Shown: positions 46,480 to 56,855 of the stretch, one piece after another
How positions within the stretch are numbered: the first letter of the stretch is position 1
Layout: the number at the start of each line of letters is the position of its first letter
NCBI RefSeq assembly: GCF_000283155.1
Contig: NW_004454177.1
Location: forward strand, 25,469,073 to 25,533,072
DNA length: 64,000 bases
Direction of reading: 5' to 3'
DNA from: Ceratotherium simum simum
Taxonomy: Eukaryota; Chordata; Mammalia; Perissodactyla; Rhinocerotidae
Program-made: the position numbers and the translations under genes
Notes under the pieces: generated by a model
What the model saw: the letters and a program-made list of their open reading frames with translations, nothing else
The model's database searches: none
What the model was told of the DNA's origin: nothing

Positions 46480-47075
46480 GGTGAGTGCTGTTTTGTTACT
46501 GCCAGGTGAAGGTGGAATTCCAGCTTTTCCACTTAGCCTCTATTGACGCCCAGGGGTCAGGGATCCTTGCTGTTACCGAGGAGGGCTGGGAGTTCAGGCT
46601 TCCACTGACACCATCCTGATTGTGAGGGGAGGGGTACCTTGTTATTGCTTTCCAGGTGGCCTCCACTGACACTGTGGGAGGGTGGTCTTGTTACTGCTGA
46701 GTGGTGGTGAAAGTGTTAACACTCCATTTAGCTTTCTCAGACTCAACCCCAGTGGGGAGGTGGGAGTGGGAGTCCAGGTTTCCAATGTGATCTTCCCTGA
46801 TACCATGGTTGGGTGGCACTGTTAATGCAGAGAGGTGATGCAAGTCCTGACCTTCCACCAGGTTTCCTCTGACACCACCCCAGGAGAGAGGAGGAGGGCA
46901 TTTCATTACCACTTGGTATGACAGAAGTCCAGGCTCCCAGCTGGTAGGAATGAAAGTCCCATACCCCAACTTGGCCCTTTCGACAACACCTGGTTGGGGG
47001 TTGGGTACCTCTTCATAGCCTGATATGAGTGAAAGTCTAGGCTTTTCACCTAGCCTTTGCTGGCAAGGATGGGGT
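46480..47075 (-). repeat. Tandem ~60-80-bp repeats of an L1 5' UTR
   Basis: About seven to eight imperfect units, each with a 'cttgttactgct'-like start, a 'gagtccaggc(t)' middle and a 'cctcyactgacaccaccc' end followed by a G-rich run. Such monomer-like units belong to the L1 promoter/5' UTR. The 130-codon minus-strand frame at 46691-47083 is a product of these repeats and not a gene. Confidence 0.8.
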
Positions 47076-47459
47076 GGGGCCACAGTTGTTTCTGTGATAT
47101 TTGGCTTAAGTAAACAGGTTATTATCTAAAAATTTTCTGGTTTCCGTAGCTGTACTTTTCTGGTTTTTTGGCTAAAGAGTGTCAACTTTCCTTGGAGCTT
47201 TTTTGTCTGTGCTCATTGGCATTTCCAAATTACCAACTTCTCTTGTATCCAATCTGGAATAGATGAGACAAAAAGAAAACCCAAGGAACTTATCACTGTG
47301 TCATTCTTTGGGTCCTGAGATCCCTAACTGGTCTGCCTTCTTCTGTCTACCTTTCAGAGTCTTATGTTTGTTTTATATGTACTGTCCAGGGATTTTTCAA
47401 TGTACTCAGCAAGAGGAATAGGGTAAATATGTCTACTTCCATCTTTCCAGAAACAGAAG

Positions 47460-48545
47460 AGTTCTTAATTACTTTTCGGAATTCTCAGGTAGTTGATTTT
47501 TTTTATGTTTTCCAGAGTTTATAGTTATAATCAGTGCAAGGGATTGGCTATAGGGATATTATACTGCCACAGAGGACTTGGAATTCTCCACCATTTTTTA
47601 AAGAGTTTAAAACATGAAAAAGAAACATGTTTTATATTAACCAACATACTTACCATGTTGTATGGTTCTGGGATTCTTTACTCTTCTGTGTTAATTCTAT
47701 CTGGTGTCATTTCCTTCTGCCTACAGAACTTCATTTAACATTTTGTATAGTGCATATCTGCTGTCAATAAATTCTCTCAGCTTTAGTTTGTGTCATAAAG
47801 TCTTTATTTTGCCTTCATTTTTGACAGATATTTCTACTAGGCATAGATTTTAGATTGACAAATTTTTCTTTTACCACTTTAAAGATGTGGTTCTATTGCC
47901 TTCAGATTATGTAGTTTCTGATGAGAGACCTGCTCTCATTCTTGTTTTTGTTCCAGTCTATGTAATGTGTGTGTGTATTTTTTCCTCTACCTACTTTTGT
48001 GACTTTTGCTTTGTCACTGTTTTTTTGCAACTTTATTATGATATGCCCTGGTGTCATTTTCTTTATGTTTATTTGTTTGGTGTTTGATGACCTTCTTAGA
48101 TGTGTGAATCTGTAGTTTTCTTCACATTGGGACATTTATTATATTATTTCTTCAAGTATCTCTCCTTTTCTGGAACCACAATTATATATATTATATTGAT
48201 ATATATATTATGATTGCTTGATACTGTTCCCCAGCTTACTGAGGGTCTGTTAATTTATTTCAGGTTATTTTTCTCCCTGTGTTTCATGTAGTATAGTTTT
48301 TATAGCTTTGTTCTCAAATTTACTATGCCTTTCTTCTTCAGTTTCTAATCTGCTGTTAATCCTATCATCTAGTGTATATTTCCTTTCACATATTGTATTT
48401 TTCATTTCTGGAAGTTTCGTTTGCATTTTCCTATGTCTACCATTTCTCTACTCATTATGTTCAGTTTTCCTTTAAGTCCTGGAGCTAATTTAAGGTTTAT
48501 AATGGCTTTTTTCAGATGCTTCTTTAATAATTTGGGTAGACGCTT
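47460..48545 (-). mobile_element. L1/HAL1 5' half, minus strand
   Basis: 'ccagagtttatagttataat' at left resembles another L1 5' end. 47600-48545 reads as antisense ORF1 ('aattctctcagctttagttt', 'tttagattgacaaatttttc', 'cagtttctaatctgctgtta'). ORF2 is absent, so HAL1 or an L1 fragment. An AT-repeat patch lies at 48180-48212. Confidence 0.72.
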
Positions 48546-48738
48546 TACTTAAGCAACTAATTTTTACTTAAATGAGCATTATTATTCCTATTTTACAATT
48601 AAGAAAACTAAAGCTCAGAAAGGCAAACTAATTTGCTCAAGGTCATATAGCTAATAAGTAGAAAAGTAGAAATTAGAGCCCAGGATCATCTGATTCCAAA
48701 GTTCATACTCATAATTACTATTCTATTCAATATTAATT
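48546..48738 (-). mobile_element. MIR SINE, minus strand
   Basis: 'cctattttacaattaagaaa', 'aaagctcagaaaggcaaact', 'aaggtcatatagctaataag', 'agcccaggatcatctgattc' in antisense MIR order. Confidence 0.86.
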
Positions 48739-48749
48739 CTCTATTAACT

Positions 48750-48848
48750 AGTTTAAACTTAAGCAAGTATTTTACTTCTGTGAACCTCAGTTTCCATGGC
48801 TATAAAAATAGAGATAAAAATGTCTGCTTCCCAGCATTGTATATGAAA
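48750..48848 (+). mobile_element. MIR core fragment, plus strand
   Basis: 'gcaagtattttacttctgtg', 'aacctcagtttccatggcta' and 'gagataaaaatgtctgcttc' match the sense MIR core. It lies back to back with the minus-strand MIR just to its left. Confidence 0.72.
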
Positions 48849-49475
48849 AGAACTTTTCCTCTAAAGTTATTTTTCCTGCAATTGGGAGAAGGAATTTGAA
48901 TTTTGTTTCAGAGGGCAGCCCAATAATAGCAGAGCTAAGTGTACGCATTTGAATAGGTGTGGGATGGGGGAAAGACACCTCATTGGAAGGCTCTTGCAAA
49001 TCAGGAAGCATGAGAACATAGGGGCATTCTTTGTAGAAGTCCTTGGGTAGGAAATAAAAAGCATTAGTGCCCCGCTCCTTCATAAACATTCCTGGTACTG
49101 CCTGGATATATCTGAGCCACCGTGGTTTCAATCATTTTCTTAATATCAGTTTACCATTTTGACATAAGTACAGTGTGGAAAAGAGAGATTGTTATATATT
49201 GGCCATCTTAACAACCTCTTCCAGGAATCCAGATGGTGATAATGATCAAGATGGCATCTGCTGGAGAGAGTTTTTATTGTTTAGATAAGGATTTCTTCCT
49301 AGATTTGTAACCCTTCACAGATTCTATTCTGTGGCTGGAGAGCTCAGTTTGTTTGCCCTGTGTATCCAGGGTATATTAATGAGTTCCATGATAGATGATA
49401 TGTTTCCTTTTTTATTTTTATTTCTTTTTTTTCTTTGAGCTACTAGTCCACAGAACTACTCTAGGAAGCAACCTT
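48849..49475. other. Unassigned sequence
   Basis: No gene or named repeat. A 114-codon minus-strand frame at 48787-49131 starts in unique sequence and runs into the MIR; it has no domain. Confidence 0.45.
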
Positions 49476-49479
49476 GAAA

Positions 49480-49870
49480 ATTCATTCAGGGTTCACTATT
49501 TGCTTAGTACCAATTCCATACAAGTATATTGCTACGGACTCTGTACTAGAGATACAGAGTTATGCAACATGAAATATCTGCCCCTAAGGAACTCATAGTC
49601 TAGTGGGGAAGACAAAATATAAGTTAAGCATGGTATAGTAATAGGTATAGCCACGATGTATGGGAAAATCCAAAATTAGGTTTCCCTTACCCAACTGATA
49701 AAGGGATAGACAGACAAGACTCTGAAGGGGTCCCAGGGAGGGTGATGCTTGACTGAATTCTGAAAGATGAGTATAAGTTTGTCAGGGGTGGAAGTAGTTG
49801 CAAGGAAGGAGGTTCCCAACAGAGAGAGGGGAAGTGTTTGGGAAGGCTTGGAAGTGTGGTGAATATAGTG
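49480..49870 (-). mobile_element. LINE-2, minus strand
   Basis: 'gtactagagatacagagtta', 'ccctaaggaactcatagtct', 'agtggggaagacaaaatata', 'gaattctgaaagatgagtat' and 'ggaaggaggttcccaacaga' follow the antisense L2 3' part. Confidence 0.85.
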
Positions 49871-50550
49871 CCTCTCATATCTGTAATTTGTTTTGTCTGG
49901 GGCTCAGGAAGATAAGACAGGACAGGTAGGCAAGTTTCAGACCATGAAGAGGCTATTATGCCTCTTGCTCATAAGGGAGTCTGAATGTGAGAGCGTGGGT
50001 GAGGAGGTATTAATTCATATCCACTCTGGCAAAACAACTCAAAGTACAAGGCTGGTTGCTGACAAATCAGTTGCCTCAGATTTGTGTCTGATCCCACACA
50101 GGGGGTGATGCAGAAATACCAATGACTGACTGGGCCTAAGTGCTCAGACTGTGGGGAAATCTGCTGAGTAGAAGCCTTTGGAGTCTGACTACGGGATAAA
50201 CAGCTTTGCTCAGAGCTCTACCCTCTGGGTAAACAGTGGCCTGTTTCTGAGGGGAAGCAGCTAAACTAGGAGTGGATGGTGTTGGCTCCCGGGGCAGAAA
50301 TAGCACTGCCTAGGCTTGTATAGGCTCCTGAGTTCACAGGCAGGCCACAGGAAGCTGAGAAATCCAAAGAGGCACAAACATGGTGGAAAGAGAACTCTCA
50401 AAGGCCAAGGAAATGTTTAAAAGCAAGCAAAGTCATAAGAAGAATGCCCTATTTTAACATCAACCTTAGTGCAGAGGTCTAGTACATAATATTCCCTCCT
50501 CAGCTTGGTAACTACAGCTACAGGGGCCAGGCTTCAAGCTAAGTGCTTTC
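49871..50550. other. Unassigned sequence
   Basis: No gene or named repeat recognised. A 71-codon frame at 49893-50108 shows no domain. Confidence 0.45.
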
Positions 50551-50554
50551 CTTG

Positions 50555-51112
50555 CAAAATAATAACAATAACTGACTTATTTTGAGTGCTTGCTTTGTCT
50601 CATATATTATTCTGGATACATTTCATAGCATTACTCATTTAATTCTTACGTCTACTGTACAAGGGAGTTAAAAATGCTATTTTCATGTTACAGATAAGGA
50701 AACGGAGTCTCAGAAGTAAGATTTGCCTAGTATCCCACGTGTAGGAACTAACTTTGCTGTGATGCTGAAAGCTATGCCACCAATATTTCAAACACCAGCA
50801 GGGTCACCCATGGCGGCCAGGTTCCGTGGAGCTTCCAGAATAAGACAGACTAAGAAAAAGGACCTGGCCACCCACTTCTGAAAAAATTGGCCATGAAACC
50901 CTATGAATAAGCAGGGGAGCATTGTCTGATATAGTGCCAGAAAGTGAGAGGATGGAGCAAAAAGACCTGGCAGGGTTCTGCTCTGCTGTATACTGGGTCG
51001 CTAGGAGTCAGAATTGACTTGACTGCACTAACAACGACAGGAAACAACTAGTGGATCTGGGATTTGAACCCAGGCAGTGGAACTTCACAGAGCTCACGGT
51101 CCTTTTCACTAT
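50555..51112 (-). mobile_element. MIR SINE, minus strand, split by a younger SINE
   Basis: The left part (50555-50750: 'gagtgcttgctttgtctcat', 'ttacagataaggaaacggag') and right part (51051-51112: 'gggatttgaacccaggcagt') join into one antisense MIR once the SINE at 50751-51045 is removed. Confidence 0.87.
50751..51045 (+). mobile_element. tRNA-Glu/RTE-type SINE, 5'-truncated, plus strand
   Basis: Same family as 19639-20014, opposite strand. Shared text includes 'gctgtgatgctgaaagctat', 'ccagaataagacagacta', 'ttggccatgaaaccctatga' and the tail 'gtcgctaggagtcagaattg'. The tRNA-Glu-like head is missing. It interrupts a MIR; 'aacta' at 50746-50750 and 51046-51050 may be the target duplication. Confidence 0.83.
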
Positions 51113-51114
51113 AC

Positions 51115-51232
51115 TTCCATGAGATAAGCATCATTACTTCCAATATATAGATGGGAAAACTGAGGCTCAGAGTAGTTAAGTAAACAGTGGAGCTGGAATA
51201 AACCTCAGTCTCTGACTCCAGTGCTGGTTGCC
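51115..51232 (-). mobile_element. Second MIR SINE, minus strand
   Basis: 'atgggaaaactgaggctcag', 'gtagttaagtaaacagtgga', 'ctgactccagtgctggtt' are an independent antisense MIR directly beside the split one. Confidence 0.82.
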
Positions 51233-52940
51233 CTGGCACTCCACACCTCCTAACACTGGGAACATGTCTAGAGCTAGATTCTGCCTCTGTGGGACTCTTC
51301 CCTGGTTGGAGAAATGTCTGGACCTGAATTGTGTAAGGAAACTGGGCTGTGGAGAGGTGCAGCCAGACTAAGGAGCTCATACACGTATCCCCCAGAGAGC
51401 AAGTGTGGATGCTAAGTGTGTTAGTCATAGAATCAGCGTTAGCCAAATAATCAGCAACATCCACCAGGCAGGGAACTACCACCATGGGCCCCACCTCCCC
51501 TAGTCTCACAACCAGCCTCAAACAACAGAAGAGTTAGGCCTTGGAAAAAGTAGAGGAAGTGTTCTAGAACCAGCATGGACCACACTCTCCCCCACTCTCC
51601 AGGGAGCTGGAGTAAGAAAAGACAGACAGGGAAGAACAGGCTCCCCTCCACTCCAATTCCACAAGCCTGGTCTGTGCAGGAGATGTGGGGAAGAGATAGT
51701 GAGTAAATTGGTTTGAGTTGGGAATTTTAAACTGGAGTAGATATGACTCTTTGTTAAAAAACAAAGGAGCAATTATGGAACCTGGGAAGTTTTGGAATCT
51801 ACTCAAGGCATCATTAAGGGAAGGGAAAGGGAAAATCCAGACAGCACAGGCAGTGACAGGAAAATATAACACTGTTTTATGAGACTGTTCAACAGGCCAG
51901 ATACATCAGTCATCTACCAACATTGGCGTTCCATCCTAGCCTGCCCTTCCCATCATCCGATGCCCCTCATTTTACCTCTCTTGCCCTCAGAAGAACTCCA
52001 AGTTCAATTCTAATGCTTGCTGCCATAGCAGTCCTTTTCCAGCTCATGGCTGAAAGCTGACAGTGTTATTTCTCTAGGATTCACACCATGTTCCCTCCCA
52101 AACCAGATTTTGAAACAACCTAAGCTCAAGGCACAGTGGTTGTGCAAAGCTTAGACCAAGTTTTTGTGAAGCATCAATGGCATCATGAGTCAGGCTCTAC
52201 ACACCTCTAGTGGATGGATTCTATCACCCTGTTAAGCTGGCTTCCTAAGACCTTTCTCATTCATCATGGACAGTGCAGGAACTGAGTCATGAGTCCTATG
52301 TCTGTTCAACAGTTGGGGGAAACAGGTTACATGTCCTTCTACAGAGAGGCTGGATGTCCCAGGGATGGGAATCTGCATCTTATAGGGCTGGGGGCAGAGG
52401 TGGGTAGCTGAAGCCTTGCACCTCTTCCTGAAAGGCACAGCCCTGAGACAGAGATGGAGTCAGCCTCTCTGAGATGGCTCTGCCTCAGTGGATGGTATTG
52501 AGTGAACTACGGTAGGTAGTTTGGAAGACCATGGGACTATGAATAGGAAAACAAGTAGCTCCAAGCTTTCAGACTGAGATGTTTATTGGAAGCTTAATTC
52601 ATCTGAGAAAGTTGGACTCCCACCAGACCTCAGATGTCTCCCCTGAGAACAGAAAACTGAGTATACTAAGTCAAGTCAACGCTCAGAGCTATGTTAGGAC
52701 TCCTAAAAGAAGACCAAAGGAGAGAGTATGGAAATGGCCAGGACATCCTCTACGCTGCTTCCCATACCACAGATACCCTTATGGGTTGCTCTTCATGGCC
52801 TAGAATTGATCTTTCCTCTAAGGATGGGTACTTCTAAGCTCACGTTTATGTTATTTTTATTTTTAACGTGTACCTCATCTCGGGGATAGCAAACTTCATA
52901 TGATTTTAGGTAATCATTACCTTGAAATATCCCAGTTGGT
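51233..52940. other. Unassigned intergenic sequence
   Basis: About 1.7 kb with no named repeat. Several overlapping minus-strand frames (51048-51521, 157 codons; 51451-51872) exist in slightly GC-richer sequence. None has a recognisable domain, and the longest runs into the MIR/SINE on its 3' side, so I do not call a gene. Confidence 0.45.
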
Positions 52941-52944
52941 CAAT

Positions 52945-53030
52945 CCATGCATTCATACATTCATCTATTCAACAAATATTTATGGAGTACCTCTTATATG
53001 CCGGGTACCTGAGCTTAAATCCGCACATTC
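52945..53030 (-). mobile_element. LINE-2 end, minus strand
   Basis: 'attcatacattcatctattc', 'aacaaatatttatggagtac', 'ctcttatatgccgggtacct' match the antisense L2 3' terminus. Confidence 0.82.
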
Positions 53031-53960
53031 TCAACATTTCCAGGCCCCCTGGGAGGTAGCAGGAGGGAGATGTCTCAGAAAAACAGAAGCCTTTACCAAA
53101 GCTGCAGAAAGTGGGTGTGAGAAGCATGAAGGATGAAGTCACAAATTTTAGGACAATCAACGGCTTCCTGAAGAAAAGAATAGGAAAATGAGATGTAATT
53201 TTCACTTTTCATTCCTAATATTCTGGGTACTTAAATCACAGAAGCATATCAAGTTTTGGTGTGGAGACTATTGCGCAAAACAGGTAGTATCATCTACTCC
53301 TTTCCATCCTTTTGGGAATTAGTACATCTGAATGGGGCTTTTCACATGTTTAATGGGACTGAAATGTTGAGGGACCACAGAATACTTGGATTTCTTAGCA
53401 ATAGTAGTTTTTATTTTCTATCTAGATGAAAAATTGTGATTTTTTTTATTGTTTCAGAACAAGAGAGAAGTGGTATTTTACAATTTACATACCTATTTTC
53501 ACATCTGTTGGGTGGTTCCAGCACATTTCCAATATTTAATATATTTTTTAGTCTGGAAGGTGTCGGGTAGGGATTCGTGTCTCGTGGCTTTGGGTGAGGA
53601 GAAAGTTTGGGGGGGGTGCTATTTGAGAAGCAATAGTAGCTTTAAAGAAGTTGTGGTTCCCCTTATGCTCTCTCAGCCTGTTTAGTGAAGTGATCTGAAT
53701 TGCACTTGGCTTTTAGCTCCACTGTTGTGTAGGTAAAAAATTACTGCATGAGCTCACCCTTGGCCCCCAGCCCTGGGCTATCATGCCAGTAAATCTATGA
53801 AAGTAGAGTCAGCACACCAAATGTCTCTATCTTTATTCTATTCTCAAAATGAACTGGACTCAGAAAAATTTTTTTCATGGGGGATAGGAGGCAGACGGGA
53901 CGCAATGGCCAGCTGCTGGATGATATTATGTGGATATGTGTGGACCTTTCCAAGCATGTT
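53031..53960. other. Unassigned sequence
   Basis: No gene or named repeat recognised. Open frames at 53449-53685 and 53797-54003 lack domains. Confidence 0.45.
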
Positions 53961-53964
53961 TTGG

Positions 53965-55197
53965 TTTTTGTTGTTGTTGTTCATTAACTTTTTATTGAGG
54001 TAACATTAGTTTAAAACATTATATAAAATTTCAGGTGTATATCATTATATTTTGACTTCTGCAGAGACTACCTTGTGTTCACCACCCAAAGTCTAATTGC
54101 CATTTGTCACCATACACATGTGCCATTTTATCCCTTTCACTCTCTCTTCTCCCCCCTTCCTCTCTGGTAACTGCCAATCTAATCTCTGTATCTATGTGTT
54201 TGTTTGTTGTTGTTGTTTTTATCTTCCACCTATGAGTGAAATCAGACAGTATTTGTCTGTCTCCATCTGACTTATTTCGCTTAGCATAATACCCTCAAGG
54301 CCTATCCAGGTTGTTGCAAATGACAAGATTTCATCTTTTTTATAGCTGAGTAGTATTCCATTGTATATATATACACACCACATCTTCTTTATCCATTCAT
54401 CCATTGATGGGCACTTAGGTTGTTTCCAAGTCTTGGCTATTGTGTATAATGCTGCAATGAACATAGGGGTGCATATATCTTTCTGAATTAGTGTTTTCGT
54501 GTTCTTTGGATGAATACCCAGAAGTGAAATAACTGGATCATGTGGTAGTTCTAGTCTTAATTTTTTGAGAAATCTCCATACTATTTTCCATAGTGGCTGC
54601 ACCAGTTTGCATTCCCACCAGCAATGTATGAGGATTCCTTTTCTCCACAGCCCCTCCAACACTTGTTATTTCTTGTCTTTTTACTAGCCATTCTGATGGG
54701 TATGAGGTAATATGTCACTGTAGTTTTGATTTGCATTTCCTTAGTGGTTAGTAATGTTGAACATCTTTTCATGTGCCTGTTGGCCATCTGTATATCTTCT
54801 TTGGAAAAACGTCTCTTCAGATCCTCTGCTTGTTTTTTAATTGGGTTGTTTTTTAGTTGTCGTTGAGTTGTATGAGCTCTTTATATATTTTGGATATTAA
54901 CCTCTTGTCAGATATATGATTTGCAAGTATTTGCTCCCAATTGGTGGGTTGTATTTTCATTTTGTTGATGGTTTCCTTTGCTGTGCAGAAGCTTTTTAGT
55001 CTGATGTAGTCCCATTTGTATATTTTTTCTTTTGTTTCCCTTGCCTGAGGAGATTTGATGTTCAAAAAGATACTGCTAAGACCCATGTCAAGGAGCTTAC
55101 TGCCTATGTTTTCCTTTTTAGGAGTTTTAAGGTTTCAGGTCTTACATTCAAGTCCTTAATCCATTTTGAGTTAATTTTTGTATATGGTGAGGTTTTT
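53965..55197 (-). mobile_element. Youngest-looking L1, 5'-truncated 3' end, minus strand
   Basis: The 3' UTR is at the left ('tttttattgaggtaacatta', 'atttcaggtgtatatcatta') after a TTG-rich poly(A) complement. ORF2 antisense runs from 54219 to about 55190, where the element is truncated. It is the least diverged L1 here, with a 147-codon C-terminal ORF2 block still open. Flanking 'ggtttttg'-like text on both sides may be the target duplication, but I cannot delimit it. Confidence 0.9.
54219..55190 (-). pseudogene. L1 ORF2p C-terminal region, partly open
   Basis: Three minus-strand frames give the ORF2p C-terminal part: 54853-55086 (YIRLKSFCTAKETINKMK), 54581-54787 ([19 protein letters not shown]) and 54219-54662 ([40 protein letters not shown], ending SLIGGR at the natural C-terminus). 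The last block keeps the cysteine-rich motif. Frameshifts between blocks, and absence of endonuclease and RT core, make it non-functional. Confidence 0.9.
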
Positions 55198-55813
55198 TTG
55201 TATTATAACTATAAGCAAACACAGCAAATATTTGCTATGTCTTTGAGCAAAATACAAACCAGATCCCTTTTAATGATGTTCCCTGTGCTTCAGGACCCTC
55301 TGCAGAGTCTTGGGCCTGCTCTTTCACTTGCTCAAGTTGGCAGTTTGTCCCGCAAAACAGCCCTACAACCCTCGGCCTTGTTCTCCCTCTAGCAAATGTG
55401 CCAGACAGCATGTTTGCTTTGCCCATGGCCTCCCCACAGGACAGCAGCTCCAGTTCTTTGCTCAATTCAAGCATCTCAAATGAAACTGGAGCACTCAGCA
55501 GAGCCCCACAGAGCAGCATAAGACGAATCTGAACAGGGCCCTAGCCTGGCCCCTCCCACATCTCCCCACGCTCACTCCACCCTGTTGGCAGCTGCAATGG
55601 AAAGGCCTAATGGGAACTACGAACTTCCTCTATCCACAGTTCTGGTTTGGAATCAAGTTGCTGACACCACTGACACCTCTCCTGAGGGAAGCACTTGGCA
55701 CTGGGGTGCTGGAGGTGACACCATCACATATCCTTTAAAAAGTCAGGACAGCAAAAGCTCACTTCTGATTGGGGAAGTAGCATCTGAGAAGGGCATTAAA
55801 GTGAGTGATGATT
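55198..55813. other. Unrecognised GC-richer segment with open frames on both strands
   Basis: This lies between the truncated 5' end of the L1 and an ERE target duplication. The minus strand is open at 55235-55519 (94 codons: MLLCGALLSAPVSFEMLELS) and the plus strand from an ATG at 55597 to 55815 (MERPNGNYELPLSTVLVWNQ). Neither matches a family I know. It could be a piece of an unfamiliar LTR/ERV, a processed pseudogene, or unique DNA. No splice-site or promoter evidence supports a gene. Confidence 0.4.
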
Positions 55814-55825
55814 AAGATGGCTGGA

Positions 55826-56022
55826 GGGGCCAGCCCATGGTGTAGTGGTTAAGTCTGGCACGCTCCACTTTGGTGGCCCGGGTTTGTGGGTTTGGATCCC
55901 CAGCAGGGACCTATACCACCCACCAAGCCATGCTGTGGCAGCAATGCACGTATAAAATAGAGGAAGATTGGCACAGAAGTTAGCTCACGGCTAATCTTCC
56001 TCACCAGGAAAAAAAAAAAAAA
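55826..56022 (+). mobile_element. ERE-type SINE, plus strand, 12-bp target duplication
   Basis: Starts ggggccagcccatggtgtag; B-box-like 'gggtttggatcc'; 'aagccatgctgtggcag'; 'gctaatcttcctcaccagga'; about 16 A tail. Target copies aagatggctgga (55814-55825) and aagatggccgga (56023-56034) differ at one base. The long intact A tail suggests a relatively recent insertion. Confidence 0.95.
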
Positions 56023-56164
56023 AAGATGGCCGGATAAGATAAGTGAAGAAAAACTTGGGTAGGTTGGGTAGGGATGGAGACTCAGTCAGGAATAATCTTC
56101 CATGATACTCCAAATGGCTAAGGTACCCCTTGTGGGGACTCATCAAAGCACTTATCCACAGGAC

Positions 56165-56310
56165 TATAATCTATTGTGTATTTTTCAGACATCTAGACAA
56201 GAGGATGAACTCCTCAGCCTTAGCTACTCAACTCCATATGGCCATACCTGGCATAGATGTGGCACTGAGTAAGCACTTAATAAATACCTATTGACCTGAA
56301 CTGAAATGTC
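56165..56310 (+). mobile_element. L2-like 3' end, plus strand
   Basis: 'catacctggcatagatgtgg', 'cactgagtaagcacttaata', 'aatacctattgacctgaact' match the L2 3' terminus. Confidence 0.7.
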
Positions 56311-56855
56311 AGCATGAGCAAAGTTCAGCAGGTGCAAGAGAGAATAAGAAGACAGGGGAGAGGTGGGAACAAAGCTGGAGGGGAAGTGGGTATTTTCTCT
56401 TCCTGCAGGTCTGGTAGCTGAGCTCTTTTGGGTAGTCAACAAGATCTCTGAGAACCTTCACATGGGCTCTGCTTTAGGTGCAGGAGGTAAGATGGCAAAT
56501 GTGATCCTACTAACCGCCTCCTCCCTCTCAGCACTTCCTATTTCCTGAGCAAATGGAAGCCACGAGACCTTTCCCACCTATCCACTACCAAACTGACCAT
56601 TCTGCCTGCATTCAGGCTCACATATCTGCTCATTTTCCTATTATGTGCAGAGATGATTTCTGCTGCTACCAGGACCTGGGCCCTCCCGTGGGCACTGGTT
56701 CCTCTCTTCTTTCATTTACTCAAGGAGTTTGCTCCTGCAATTATCCTGAAATTATTCCCTTTCTCTCTTACATTGACAGTTCCTCTCTCTCTGCAGATTC
56801 ATTCTCGTCTATATACAACTTGCTTTACTATCTCTCATCTTAGCTGTTGACCCAT
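56311..56855. other. Unassigned, possibly degraded L2
   Basis: The pyrimidine-rich part from about 56560 may be an extension of the L2 to its right, but similarity is weak. Open frames at 56363-56548 and 56553-56843 have no domain. Confidence 0.4.

Larger units (their letters stand above)
43863..47458 (-). mobile_element. L1, minus strand, with large internal deletion
   Basis: 43863-45400 is the antisense of the ORF2 C-terminus and part of RT. 45410-46100 is ORF1, so about 2.5 kb (endonuclease and half of RT) is missing. 46100-47458 is 5' UTR, including tandem repeats at 46480-47075. Its 5' end is near 47458 ('cttccatctttccagaaaca'). Alternatively these are two adjoining L1 fragments. Confidence 0.82.

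Noticed and set aside
46691..47083. 130-codon proline/glycine-rich minus-strand frame
   Set aside because: It is a translation of the tandem L1 5' UTR units.
51048..51521. 157-codon minus-strand open frame
   Set aside because: Its C-terminal third lies in MIR sequence, no domain is recognisable, and overlapping frames are equally open. Chance is the simplest explanation.
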